38,438 nt of DNA from Bacteroidales bacterium (GCA_003557725.1 PWNQ01000150.1:1-38438); one strand, 5' to 3'. Shown: positions 19,186 through 27,117, numbered from the stretch's first letter. The notes: generated from the letters alone by a model not told the origin. Numbers and translations: made by a program.

Positions 19186-19224
19186 AAACAGCCCGGCATG
19201 AATGTGCCGGGCTGTTTATTTTAT
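19186..19224 (+). terminator. Terminator after the SPOR-like envelope gene
   Basis: A perfect 13-bp stem (19186-19198 with 19205-19217) with a 6-nt loop is followed by ATTTTATG. It lies 66 nt past the stop at 19119 and before the convergent peptidase gene. Its near-symmetry means it can act on both strands. Confidence 0.75.
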
Positions 19225-19303
19225 GATAAAACCCGGGCCTGAAAAGGGTACACCCGGAGCGCTCTGGTCCCTATTTTCCTTTTGTTATTTGAAGGGCAGC
19301 TTC

Positions 19304-21496
19304 CTATAGTGTGCGAAGGATAAAATCAGTGATTTTGTTAAACAAATGCAGACGGGTAAAACCGCCATGGATGCCATGATTTTTATTGGGGTAAAGCATC
19401 ATTTCAAAATCAATATTCTGCCGTACCATCTCGTCCACCAGCATCATAGTGTTTTGGGGATGCACATTATCATCGGCATCGCCATGGGCAATAAACAAAT
19501 CGCCTTCCAGCTTGCTAATATGTGTAAGGGGTGAATTAATATCGTAGTTTTCGCCGTTCTCTTGCGGTGTACGCATAAAGCGTTCGGTGTAAATATTATC
19601 ATAGTACCTCCAGTTGGTCACCGGGGCAATGGATACTCCGGAAGTAAAATAATCGGCGCCTTTGGTCATGGCCAGCAAGGCTAAATATCCACCGTAGCTC
19701 CATCCGAAAATGCCAATACGGGCGCTGTCAATATAGGGTTTGTTTCCAAAATAGCGTGCCGCATTGATCTGGTCTATGGTTTCCACCTTCCCAAGCTCCA
19801 AATAGGTTAATTTCTTAAACTCCTGCCCCCGGTAACCGGTGCCACGGTTATCCACACAAACAATTACATATCCCTGCTGGGCCATATACTCAAACCATAC
19901 ATAATTAAAATAACCCCACCGGTCGGCAACAAATTGTGAGCCAGGCCCACCGTAAACATACATGAGCAGTGGATATTCCTGACTTTCATCAAATCCGGGT
20001 GGCTTGATTATGTATCCGTTGAGCATTATATCATCATCAGTGGGCACCTGGATAAACTCTACTCCCGAAAATCCATAGGTGTTCATTCGTTCCTTCACCT
20101 TTTCATTATCATGAAACACCTCCACCAGTTGGCCGTTTTCTTTGTATATGGCATTTACCGGTGGATGGTTGGCGGTGCTCCAGGTGTTGAGGTAATAGGA
20201 GAAGTCGCCGGAAAACTGCACCCTGTGCGTGCCCTCTTTTTCTGTAATACGCTGCTTTCTTCTTCCGTTAAGCCTCACTTTGTACAGATGCCTTTGCAGT
20301 GGGCTCACCTCAGTGGACATATAATATATGGTGTTGCTGGAAGGGGCAAACCCTTTCACATCGGTAACTTCCCACTGTCCTGAGGTGATCTGACGCTCTT
20401 TGCCATCACTGCTGATGTGGTACAGGTGGTTGAATCCGTCTTTTTCACTGGTAAAGATAAAACTGTTATCCTCCAGGAACGTCCAGTGATCGTCAATATC
20501 GATATACCAGGGGTTTTTTTCCTCATAGATCACGGTGGAGGTTCCGTCCCGGGCATCGGCAAAGAGTATCTCCAGGTGATTTTGCAGACGGTTCAGACGT
20601 TGCACCGCCAGCAGGTGATCGGTGCGGGTCCATTTGATCCGGGGAAGATACTGGTCGGTCTCCGCACCCACATCCACTGTGATGGTGTTCTCTTCCTCCA
20701 GGTTATATACATGTATGCTAACCAGTGAATTGTCTTCCCCCGCCTTGGGGTATTTGTAAGTATACAGCTCCGGGTACAACTGGTCTTTGTAAAAGATCAT
20801 GCTGAATTCTTTCACATGACGCTCATCAAACCGGTAATAGGCCAGGTAGGTGCCCCGGGGCGACCACTGAAAGGCCTTGGTAAACTGAAACTCCTCTTCA
20901 TGAACCCAGTCGGTGGTGCCGTTAATGATGCTGTTGATCTCGCCGTCGGTGGTAACTGCCTTTTCTTCACCCGTTTCCCGGTCAAAGAGGAATAGGTTGT
21001 TATCCCTGACAAATGCAATGCGCTTTCCATCTGGGGAGAACTGTGCCAGGCGCTGCTTTCCTTTGCTGTGGTCACCAAGTGGAGTAAGGGTTTTTTGGGT
21101 GCGGTCCCAGATAAAAAAGTACTCTTTGGTGGAATAGCGGTATATGCTCTCCTGGTCCGTGGTGATAAGGATCATGGACTCATCATCATTGAACGCATAA
21201 TCCTGGATGCGGATATTGCCTTCCGGGTCAAAGGGCTTCAGGTCTTCCTGGCTGAGTACTGTCTGGGGTTCTCCTTTTTCTTCATATGCATATTGATTGA
21301 TGGTTCCGTTTTCCAGGACGGTGTAATGCTCCCCGTCGGCCATAGGATGCATGGATTGCACGCGGTCGGGCAAAAACAGGGCGCTGGCCCAAACATGATC
21401 CAGTTGGATATCTTTGGTTTCTTGTGCATTGACCGGGGAGATGCTTCCCCACACCACCCCTGCGATGACCATCAGGGTGTTAAATATTTTGTTCAT
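19304..21496 (-). CDS. Secreted prolyl dipeptidyl peptidase, S9B (DPP-IV) family
   Basis: A 730-residue serine peptidase that removes X-Pro or X-Ala dipeptides from peptide N-termini. A signal peptide (residues 1 to about 25, ending NAQ) sends it to the periplasm or surface. Residues about 40-480 form the beta-propeller that gates the active site. The alpha/beta-hydrolase domain follows, with nucleophile S600 in GWSYGGYLAL, D675 in HGDADDNVHP and H707 in NKNHGIHGG; their spacing mirrors human DPP-IV (630/708/740). The oxyanion-hole YGGPGSQ motif is also present. It has its own -7 box (21527-21534) and is probably independent of the B12 operon that ends 59 nt upstream. Role: peptide scavenging. 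Confidence 0.93.
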   Translation of the reverse strand: MNKIFNTLMVIAGVVWGSISPVNAQETKDIQLDHVWASALFLPDRVQSMHPMADGEHYTVLENGTINQYAYEEKGEPQTVLSQEDLKPFDPEGNIRIQDYAFNDDESMILITTDQESIYRYSTKEYFFIWDRTQKTLTPLGDHSKGKQRLAQFSPDGKRIAFVRDNNLFLFDRETGEEKAVTTDGEINSIINGTTDWVHEEEFQFTKAFQWSPRGTYLAYYRFDERHVKEFSMIFYKDQLYPELYTYKYPKAGEDNSLVSIHVYNLEEENTITVDVGAETDQYLPRIKWTRTDHLLAVQRLNRLQNHLEILFADARDGTSTVIYEEKNPWYIDIDDHWTFLEDNSFIFTSEKDGFNHLYHISSDGKERQITSGQWEVTDVKGFAPSSNTIYYMSTEVSPLQRHLYKVRLNGRRKQRITEKEGTHRVQFSGDFSYYLNTWSTANHPPVNAIYKENGQLVEVFHDNEKVKERMNTYGFSGVEFIQVPTDDDIMLNGYIIKPPGFDESQEYPLLMYVYGGPGSQFVADRWGYFNYVWFEYMAQQGYVIVCVDNRGTGYRGQEFKKLTYLELGKVETIDQINAARYFGNKPYIDSARIGIFGWSYGGYLALLAMTKGADYFTSGVSIAPVTNWRYYDNIYTERFMRTPQENGENYDINSPLTHISKLEGDLFIAHGDADDNVHPQNTMMLVDEMVRQNIDFEMMLYPNKNHGIHGGFTRLHLFNKITDFILRTL

Positions 21497-21526
21497 ATTG
21501 GCATAATTATTTTAGGTTTTCGGTGC

Positions 21527-21534
21527 CAAAAATA
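21527..21534 (-). promoter_or_regulatory. -7 box upstream of the DPP-IV-type gene
   Basis: TATTTTTG on the - strand fits TAnnTTTG and lies 31 nt upstream of the start codon. No convincing -33 TTTG is present. It suggests independent transcription from the B12 operon that ends just upstream. Confidence 0.45.
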
Positions 21535-21555
21535 CGGAAAAAAGGGGTAAGTAAA

Positions 21556-22635
21556 TCAGGATGGGCTGAAGAACCTCATTCTCGCAGGCACGATACCGGC
21601 CCTGAAGCTGTCTGTGGGTACACAGGGGTTCCCCTGGCACCGGATGATCCACCCTTTTTGTTGATAGTCAAGTGCGTTAGAAAAATACAGCATGCCGGTT
21701 TGGGGGTGTGTCACCAGGGAGTTGATGTTTCTTTTTCCCGCCTTGATAAGGGGATTCTGGGGCAGGGCTGTATCCGTCACCGCCATAGCGTATATATGGT
21801 GGTTGATAAATAATAAGCTATCCCCGGAGGCATTGGTGGTCAAGGAAAAGGGCGCCATAGCCTTGTCAGGAAAGCGCATCTGTTGCTCCACAGTAAGCCA
21901 CACGCCATGGATCCGGGTTAGTGCTGGGTACTGCTCATTAAGGTAGCCGCCACTACTGAGAACCCAGATGTCTCCGTTTTTGTCTATGGCTATGCTGTTG
22001 GGCTCTTTAGCTACCTCAACGGTTTTTACCAGGGTTTGTTGGAAAGGATCGATTACCATAATGGTGTTGTTGGGCTGGGGCACATAAAATGATGACCAAT
22101 TGGAGGCATACAGATAATGACCGTCGTAAGCCAGGGCTTCCGTAGACTTGTTTACCTCCATTTTGGACAGGACCGCAGGGTCGCCGGGACGTAGGACATG
22201 CATTTTGGAGGTTTCCAGGTCACTGATAAACAATAAGCTGTCGCTGATTGCCTGTATGTTTCTGGGGCTTTCCAGACCGGAAAGGGTTTCCAGCGACCGG
22301 AAATCGTCTAAAGATACCACTTCTGCCTTTCCCGAATTGTTTACTGTGATCACTGCCCGGTCATCCAAAAAGCAAATGTCCATGGGAATATCTCCCAATG
22401 GCCTTTGATTGGATGAATAAAATATATTTTGCTCGATGGTGCCTGTCACAGGATGATAAAAAGTAATGCTGCCGTTCCCGGAGCCAAAATTCCCTTCATT
22501 GATAATAAACAGGCCGTGATTACGGGTCCAGGGATTGTCGCCGTTACCCTGTTCCCCAAAGTCTTTATCCTCACAGGCGCCCAAAAGGAACAGGATAACT
22601 GCCAGGAAAGTGGTGGTTGTTATTGTTTTTTCCAT
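21556..22635 (-). CDS. BtuG-like lipoprotein beta-propeller (YncE/DUF5074 type)
   Basis: A 359-residue lipoprotein. The ATG at 22635 gives MEKTITTTTF and a lipobox LLGAC with lipidated Cys21; the longer frame from 22683 would place 16 non-signal residues in front and is rejected. The mature part shows repeated blade-like segments: GLFIINEGNFGSGNGSITFY, PMDICFLDDRAVITVNNSGK, NIQAISDSLLFISD, ALAYDGHYLYASNW, PNSIAIDKNGDIWVLSSGG and INSLVTHPQTGMLYFSN. These fit a seven-bladed YncE-like propeller. In Bacteroides, BtuG is such a surface lipoprotein, caps BtuB and binds B12 very tightly. The start overlaps the btuB-like gene by 16 nt, so translation is coupled. B12 binding is inferred from fold and context. 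Confidence 0.78.
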   Translation of the reverse strand: MEKTITTTTFLAVILFLLGACEDKDFGEQGNGDNPWTRNHGLFIINEGNFGSGNGSITFYHPVTGTIEQNIFYSSNQRPLGDIPMDICFLDDRAVITVNNSGKAEVVSLDDFRSLETLSGLESPRNIQAISDSLLFISDLETSKMHVLRPGDPAVLSKMEVNKSTEALAYDGHYLYASNWSSFYVPQPNNTIMVIDPFQQTLVKTVEVAKEPNSIAIDKNGDIWVLSSGGYLNEQYPALTRIHGVWLTVEQQMRFPDKAMAPFSLTTNASGDSLLFINHHIYAMAVTDTALPQNPLIKAGKRNINSLVTHPQTGMLYFSNALDYQQKGWIIRCQGNPCVPTDSFRAGIVPARMRFFSPS

Positions 22636-24536
22636 TGGTATCGAATATTGAAGGTTATACTGCGTCCGGGCATGGGGTACCATGCCACCGACTGATAGCT
22701 GGTGTTAAATATGTTATTTACTCTTATTGAGGTGTTTAAAGGGTGGTTTTTTATTATCCATTTCCGTCCGGCTTCCATATTGAAAAGGGTGAACGGAGGC
22801 AGATACCTGCTGTTGTCGCTGGTTGTATATCGTTTTCCGGTATATTGCATGGCGGTAGTGCCGTGCCAGGGTCCGTTATGCAGGAATACCATGGCAGAAG
22901 CAGTATGCTCGGGGGTGTAAATGAGCTGCTTTCCCCTGGATTGATCGCCGGGGTACAATGGTTTGGTGCTTTCTGACCGGGTGTAGGTGTGTCTTAAGTT
23001 CACGGTGATGATGTTATTGCCCCATGGTATGCTGGCTTTGATTTTGCTTTCCACTCCCTGTGATTTTACTTCCCTTAGGTTATGGGGTGTCCAGTAGGAT
23101 GCAATGGAGTCGGGTTGCCATAGTATCCAGTTGGACACGTTATTAAGGAACCATGATCCGGACAGGTTCATATGCATTTGGTTTTTTGGGCAGCTTGCAG
23201 CGTATTCCAGTCCGGCGGTATAGCTCATTCCCATTTCAGGCTTCAGCTCGGGGTTTCCTCCCGGGAACCAGTACATGTCGTTCATGGAGGGCATGCGGTG
23301 GTTGCGGGCCAGGCTTCCATGGAACAGCAGCTGGTTAAATGGGGGTATCACGTAGCTGATGGAGATGCCCGGAAGCAGGCGCGGCTTGCTGTTACCGTTT
23401 TTTTCTGCCCGGAGCAGTAGCCGGGATGAAAGCCTTTTGTGGGGCTGAAGGCTGGCGGTGGTGTAAGCCCCGGACAGGTTGCGCCGGAAGGAGCCCTGGT
23501 AGTTATCGGAGACCACCCGGTGACGGTCATAGTCCAGTCCTGCCATCATGGTGAAACGCCGGGAAAACCGGTGGCTGACATTTGCCTTAAAGGTGTACTG
23601 GCCGTGCGTGTTTTCCAGGCTTAAGGAAGGGATGGGGTTATGGTACTGATATATATCATAAAGGTAACCGCCACGGATCATCCATTGTGTGTTCTCCCTT
23701 TTGTTTTTCCAGCTGATCAGGGTTCTTACAAACAGGTTGTCCTGGGTTTCCGGTTCATCCCTGTCCTTAACGGTGATGGCTCCGGGAATTTCCCGGTGGC
23801 TTTGCTGAGCCCATACATGAGCGGTGATCAAATTGTTATGGTTGAGCCTTAGCCGTATGTTCTCCATAAACCCCAGTTGTTTGTAGCCTGCATTGGTTTG
23901 TTTTTCTTCAGGATAGGGTGGCCCGGCCATAGCGTTGTTTTTATAGGTATAGTGGTTGGCGGAGTGCACATAAAACGCCCGGGTGTTGAGCAGGAGGTTT
24001 GATACTATCAGGTTGTTCTCCACCAGTGTTTGTGTTGCCATAAGGCTGGAAAGGCTTTGGCGGGCATTGATCATTAGGGAGTCCTTCCAGTTGGGCAAAT
24101 TTTCCAGCAGCACCGTGCCTCCCAGTCCGCCACTACCCTTATGGAGTGAATTTTCCCCGTGGATAAGGGTTATCCGGTCTGCAAAGCCTGCAGGAATAAG
24201 GGAGAAGTCCATTTGCCCCAGCGTGGCTGTATTGATATTTACGCCGTTCCAGAGCACTTGAGTATGGCTTGCTGAAGTGCCCCGGAAGGCTGGCGTTGCC
24301 AGTGCTCCGGTGCCGTAGTTTTTTATAAACATTGGCGTATGGTTTGCCAACGCATCGGAGAGGGGTAGGTTAGCCGATGTTCTCATAGCCAGAGAGTCCA
24401 AAGTGATGCCTTGTCGCTCCACCGGCTGGGGCGCCCCCTGCCGCTCCACGGTAAACACTGGCAGGTTAATGGTATCCTGTCCATGCAAAAGACAGGGAAT
24501 TAATATGGTGGATAATATGCAGGCTATGCTTTTCAC
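22620..24536 (-). CDS. btuB: TonB-dependent outer-membrane cobalamin receptor (BtuB-like)
   Basis: A 638-residue TonB-dependent receptor. Residues 1-20 are a signal peptide (ending LHGQ), followed by a possible TonB box near NLPVFTVE. The plug domain (about 45-150) has LPLSDALANHTPMFIKNYG, GTSASHTQVLWNGVNINTAT and GSGGLGGTVLLENLP. The rest is a 22-strand barrel rich in aromatic strand ends. The start codon is GTG at 24536 and overlaps the upstream TGA stop by 4 nt (GTGA), indicating translational coupling. Substrate B12 is supported by the upstream cobalamin riboswitch and the BtuG-like partner. Inner-membrane BtuCDF genes are not in the window. Confidence 0.88.
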   Translation of the reverse strand: MKSIACILSTILIPCLLHGQDTINLPVFTVERQGAPQPVERQGITLDSLAMRTSANLPLSDALANHTPMFIKNYGTGALATPAFRGTSASHTQVLWNGVNINTATLGQMDFSLIPAGFADRITLIHGENSLHKGSGGLGGTVLLENLPNWKDSLMINARQSLSSLMATQTLVENNLIVSNLLLNTRAFYVHSANHYTYKNNAMAGPPYPEEKQTNAGYKQLGFMENIRLRLNHNNLITAHVWAQQSHREIPGAITVKDRDEPETQDNLFVRTLISWKNKRENTQWMIRGGYLYDIYQYHNPIPSLSLENTHGQYTFKANVSHRFSRRFTMMAGLDYDRHRVVSDNYQGSFRRNLSGAYTTASLQPHKRLSSRLLLRAEKNGNSKPRLLPGISISYVIPPFNQLLFHGSLARNHRMPSMNDMYWFPGGNPELKPEMGMSYTAGLEYAASCPKNQMHMNLSGSWFLNNVSNWILWQPDSIASYWTPHNLREVKSQGVESKIKASIPWGNNIITVNLRHTYTRSESTKPLYPGDQSRGKQLIYTPEHTASAMVFLHNGPWHGTTAMQYTGKRYTTSDNSRYLPPFTLFNMEAGRKWIIKNHPLNTSIRVNNIFNTSYQSVAWYPMPGRSITFNIRYQWKKQ

Positions 24537-25534
24537 TGGGCGATATACATTTTTACGGGGGTGATCTGTTGTTGTGAATACAGGAACAGGAAATACAAGC
24601 CGTCAGACAGGTGGTTCACAGACAGGGTTATATATTTTCCTTCTCCCGGTTGGTCCAGCACTGTCCGCCCGTTTATATCCTTTATCCGTATCCGCTCAAT
24701 GACCTGGGGAGAGCGGATATGGATGGTTTCTGAAGCCGGATTGGGATATACGCTGGCAGCAGGAACCCGTGCCGGGCTATATATGTCTGAAGTGTTTTGA
24801 TCGTGAATGACCCCTACCGCATCCAGGTCAAAGCCCCCGGCAGCGAATGGAGTAGGGAAGGGGTCGTTCACCTTCCTGCCCTGGGCATCACGGGTAGCCA
24901 GCGAGTCTTCCATGCTTCCGATAACATCTACTATGCGTACGTACTTAATGTGGTCCACATCAATAAGGGCAGCATCTTTTACCTCTTCCAGGTCAAAGGG
25001 GGTTCCGTATTCCACCATGTACTTTCCCGCCAGGTTATTCACCTCTTCCGGGTCAAGGCTCCCGAAGGAGCTCACTTGTGTGGAGGTATCGGTAAGGGAG
25101 CTGGCGGGAAAGCGGACAAAATGCTCCCCGTCGCTGCTTACCTCCACGAAAGCCAGCTCCAAAAAGGTGTGGCTAAAAGCATTGCTAAAGACGGCAAAGT
25201 CCCACCCAGGACCATTACTCAACGGCACTGGAAACCCCAGGGTGATATATCCGCTGTCACCCAGACTCACTACCTGGTTGTTGGCTTTGAACAGGGCCGC
25301 GGTAGAGTCCCCATGGGAGGCAACACCCAGGGCCGGCTGGGAAATATCCATGGGGCCGCGCTGAAAGTCAAATATATATGAAGCCCAGCCAACAAATACG
25401 GTGCTGTCCTTATGAATGGCCGAAGTGCCCGGCTGGTCTGCCGCCGGATGATACTGAGCCCATAAAGGACCGGGGGATAAAAGCATGAAAATTAATAGAA
25501 AACCAATGAACCGAACAGAATTGAAGATAACCAT
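24533..25534 (-). CDS. T9SS-sorted secreted protein of the B12 operon, function unknown
   Basis: A 333-residue protein. Residues 1-26 are a signal peptide (ending LWAQ). Residues about 30-245 form one beta-rich domain with GYITLGFPVPLSNGPGWDFA, VFSNAF...LELAFVEVSSDGEHFVRFPA and IKYVRIVDVIG...GGFDLDAVGVIH, resembling a jelly-roll or discoidin-like fold. Residues about 261-333 are a type A T9SS sorting domain (SVYPNPASETIHI, IRIKDINGRTVL, LSDGLYFLFL), so the protein should be exported and anchored at the cell surface. It lies between the riboswitch-led first gene and btuB and overlaps btuB by 4 nt. Inference: a surface factor in cobalamin capture. It may do the job of Bacteroides BtuH, but I see no clear match to that DUF4465 family. 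Confidence 0.82.
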   Translation of the reverse strand: MVIFNSVRFIGFLLIFMLLSPGPLWAQYHPAADQPGTSAIHKDSTVFVGWASYIFDFQRGPMDISQPALGVASHGDSTAALFKANNQVVSLGDSGYITLGFPVPLSNGPGWDFAVFSNAFSHTFLELAFVEVSSDGEHFVRFPASSLTDTSTQVSSFGSLDPEEVNNLAGKYMVEYGTPFDLEEVKDAALIDVDHIKYVRIVDVIGSMEDSLATRDAQGRKVNDPFPTPFAAGGFDLDAVGVIHDQNTSDIYSPARVPAASVYPNPASETIHIRSPQVIERIRIKDINGRTVLDQPGEGKYITLSVNHLSDGLYFLFLYSQQQITPVKMYIAQ

Positions 25535-25619
25535 TTGGACTTATTATTAAAGGATGATCTGTGGTTGTTTATGGATCGTTAACTGCTTATTAAGGGGATA
25601 ACGGCAGGAGCCATTTAAC

Positions 25620-25646
25620 AGGACCGCCCCCAATGGGAACGGTCCT
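25620..25646 (-). terminator. Intercistronic hairpin in the B12 operon
   Basis: AGGACCG and CGGTCCT (25620-25626 with 25640-25646) form a 7-bp stem extended by C/G pairs inside. It lies 9 nt after the stop of the first operon gene and is followed on the - strand by GTTAAATGG rather than a U-run. It may stabilise the upstream message or partly attenuate the downstream one. Confidence 0.4.
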
Positions 25647-25654
25647 TGTACTGC

Positions 25655-26713
25655 TTATTGCTTTTGAATTTTTACTACCGAATGATGGTTGTTGTTTACT
25701 ATTCGCAGGAAGTATACTCCGGGTTTAAGGTGTGAGAGGTTTATTTTTTCTTCTGTATGGATGTTTTTTTGCCACACCCGTTGTCCTTTTATGTTTATCA
25801 CTTCTGCTTTACTATTTTGAAGTTCAGTAGGGATTTGGACATGGATATTATCCCGGAATGGATTGGGGTATACCCTGGTTTCCGGTTGGGGTGAGTTGGC
25901 AATTGAGGTGGTGGTTGGTTGGGCGGCTACGGGCAGGTGTGGGATGATGGCGGGCATAAAGTCGGTGTATGAGCAGCCAAACCAGGTGCTGTCGGCAAGG
26001 TCTGTTGATACGCCCATGTTCATGGCCCAGTTGTGTACTCCGGTACTGCTCCAGGTGCCCCAGAAGTTTGGAGCCCCGGATACTCCGCTGTGATTCAGGT
26101 AGTGGATATTATTGATCATGCCGCCGGGCATATCAATTTCCAGGCTGGTATCTGCCTGATGCACTGCTATCAGCATGTCTTCAGCGGTTTTATTGCCGTC
26201 GAAGCGGTATCCCCAGGCGTAGCTCATGGGGCTGGAGCCGTCGTTAAAGCTGATCACCAGTATGGCATGCTTGCTGCCACTCCCTGTCCAGGAATGAACA
26301 TCATCTGCTGTAAAAGCAGACTGCCCCCAGCTTAGCTGTATGGTCAAAGCTACCGACGTGTCTATGTGGTTGGAGTAAATGCTGAGCTGCGACTGATATA
26401 GACCCGGATTGCCGCCCCGGGAAGCATACAGGCTTACCGCCAGACTGTCTCCCCCGGAAATAATGCTGCCGGGAGTAACCGTAGTAGTGTCCATGCTAAA
26501 TGGATGGGGAAGAGTACCTAAGCTGTCAAGGATCAAATCCTGAGAGCCCGTGTTCTTTACGTAAATCACTTCATTTAACATGGCATTGGAAGTGTCTGCC
26601 ACTGCGAAATCCACCTGCCAGGTGGACATTTCCAGGGTCTGTGCGTTAACCCAACGCCCCATGGTCAGGAAGATACCCGCCAAAAACAGGGCAAAAATTG
26701 CTTTTTTGTACAT
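25655..26713 (-). CDS. T9SS-sorted secreted protein, first gene after the cobalamin riboswitch
   Basis: A 352-residue protein. Residues 1-25 are a signal peptide (ending VNAQ). Residues about 27-128 look like an ASH/Ig-like domain (VIYVKNTGSQDLILDSLG, LSIYSNHIDTSVALTIQL). Residues about 130-255 form a separate domain with SYAWGYRFDGNKTAEDMLIA (164-183), a Gly-rich middle and two Trp-rich segments (NFWGTWSS, HNWAMNMG). Residues about 279-352 are a type A T9SS sorting domain (RVYPNPFRDNIHV, INIKGQRVW, LKPGVYFLRI). I do not recognise a named family for the central domain. Being first behind the riboswitch, it should be the most B12-responsive product. Inference: a surface protein binding cobalamin or helping BtuB. 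Confidence 0.82.
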   Translation of the reverse strand: MYKKAIFALFLAGIFLTMGRWVNAQTLEMSTWQVDFAVADTSNAMLNEVIYVKNTGSQDLILDSLGTLPHPFSMDTTTVTPGSIISGGDSLAVSLYASRGGNPGLYQSQLSIYSNHIDTSVALTIQLSWGQSAFTADDVHSWTGSGSKHAILVISFNDGSSPMSYAWGYRFDGNKTAEDMLIAVHQADTSLEIDMPGGMINNIHYLNHSGVSGAPNFWGTWSSTGVHNWAMNMGVSTDLADSTWFGCSYTDFMPAIIPHLPVAAQPTTTSIANSPQPETRVYPNPFRDNIHVQIPTELQNSKAEVINIKGQRVWQKNIHTEEKINLSHLKPGVYFLRIVNNNHHSVVKIQKQ

Positions 26714-26735
26714 GAATAAAAATTTTAAATGATTA

Positions 26736-26760
26736 GGTTTTAAATGAATAACTTAAAACC
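26736..26760 (-). promoter_or_regulatory. A/U-rich hairpin before the first B12-operon gene (possible expression platform)
   Basis: GGTTTTAA (26736-26743) and TTAAAACC (26753-26760) are perfectly complementary around a 9-nt loop. The hairpin ends 22 nt before the start codon and is followed by an A/U-rich run on the - strand. It could be a weak terminator or a structure controlling ribosome access downstream of the riboswitch aptamer. The assignment is tentative. Confidence 0.35.
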
Positions 26761-26841
26761 TTCAGGAGTACAAGCCATAGCGAATAAAACGTGTGCGGCC
26801 TTATCCACAAGCCTTTAACCCGAAAGCTTTGTTCATTGAAT

Positions 26842-27005
26842 AATGGCCCAGGCAGGTCTTCTGACTTACTCCCCTTGCAGCTACCTTCCCATTCCGGTTG
26901 AACAGTGGTAAAGAAGGCTGACAGGTTGCGGAGAACACAGCAGCGGGTACTGTCCGGGATTCTAACCCGGTTCCCTTTTCAGAAAGAAAAAGCAGATTGC
27001 CCATT
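26842..27005 (-). promoter_or_regulatory. Cobalamin (adenosylcobalamin-class) riboswitch
   Basis: The - strand carries the conserved cobalamin aptamer elements in order: AAAAGGGAACCGGGTTAGAA, CCCGGACAGTACCCGCTGCT, a near-consensus ACCACTG, GGGAAGGTAGC, and the B12 box AAGTCAGAAGACCTGCC at 26867-26851. A closing helix pairs AATGG (27005-27001) with CCATT (26846-26842). The element lies about 130 nt upstream of the first gene of the B12 uptake operon and should repress it when cobalamin is abundant. A 99-codon frame across this region is spurious. Confidence 0.95.
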
Positions 27006-27024
27006 CTTTCACCTAAATCCGCGG

Positions 27025-27054
27025 CAAAGATATAAAAATAAATACCAATGCAAG
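27025..27054 (-). promoter_or_regulatory. Promoter of the riboswitch-controlled B12 operon
   Basis: TATCTTTG (27032-27025 on the - strand) fits TAnnTTTG. CTTG lies 18 nt upstream (27054-27051), one base off the TTTG consensus. Transcription would start near 27018, about 13 nt before the first paired base of the riboswitch, which is a sensible geometry. Confidence 0.55.
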
Positions 27055-27060
27055 GGGCGG

Positions 27061-27117
27061 TAGCCACGAATGCACGAATAATAATTATCAGAACTATCAT
27101 TCGTGCATTCGTGGCTA
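27061..27117. repeat. Perfect 19-bp inverted repeat between the divergent B12 and hydG units
   Basis: TAGCCACGAATGCACGAAT at 27061-27079 is exactly complementary to 27099-27117, with a 19-nt spacer. Each arm contains a short internal repeat (CACGAATGCACGAAT). It sits 7 bp outside the B12 promoter. From memory, ATTCGTGCATTCGTGGCTA-like sequences recur between genes in many Bacteroidetes and related genomes, so a dispersed repeat is more likely than a dedicated operator. Nothing else is evident in 27118-27266. Confidence 0.75.

Noticed and set aside
22636-22683. Upstream start (22683) for the BtuG-like protein
   Set aside because: It adds 16 residues before the lipoprotein signal sequence and lies deeper inside btuB; ATG 22635 puts the lipobox Cys at residue 21.
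24797-25381. Long + strand frames opposite the T9SS protein gene at 24533-25534
   Set aside because: They are antisense shadows of a gene with a clear signal peptide and sorting domain.
26801-27100. A 99-codon frame on the - strand upstream of the B12 operon
   Set aside because: It runs through the cobalamin riboswitch and its promoter, so the sequence is explained by RNA structure.
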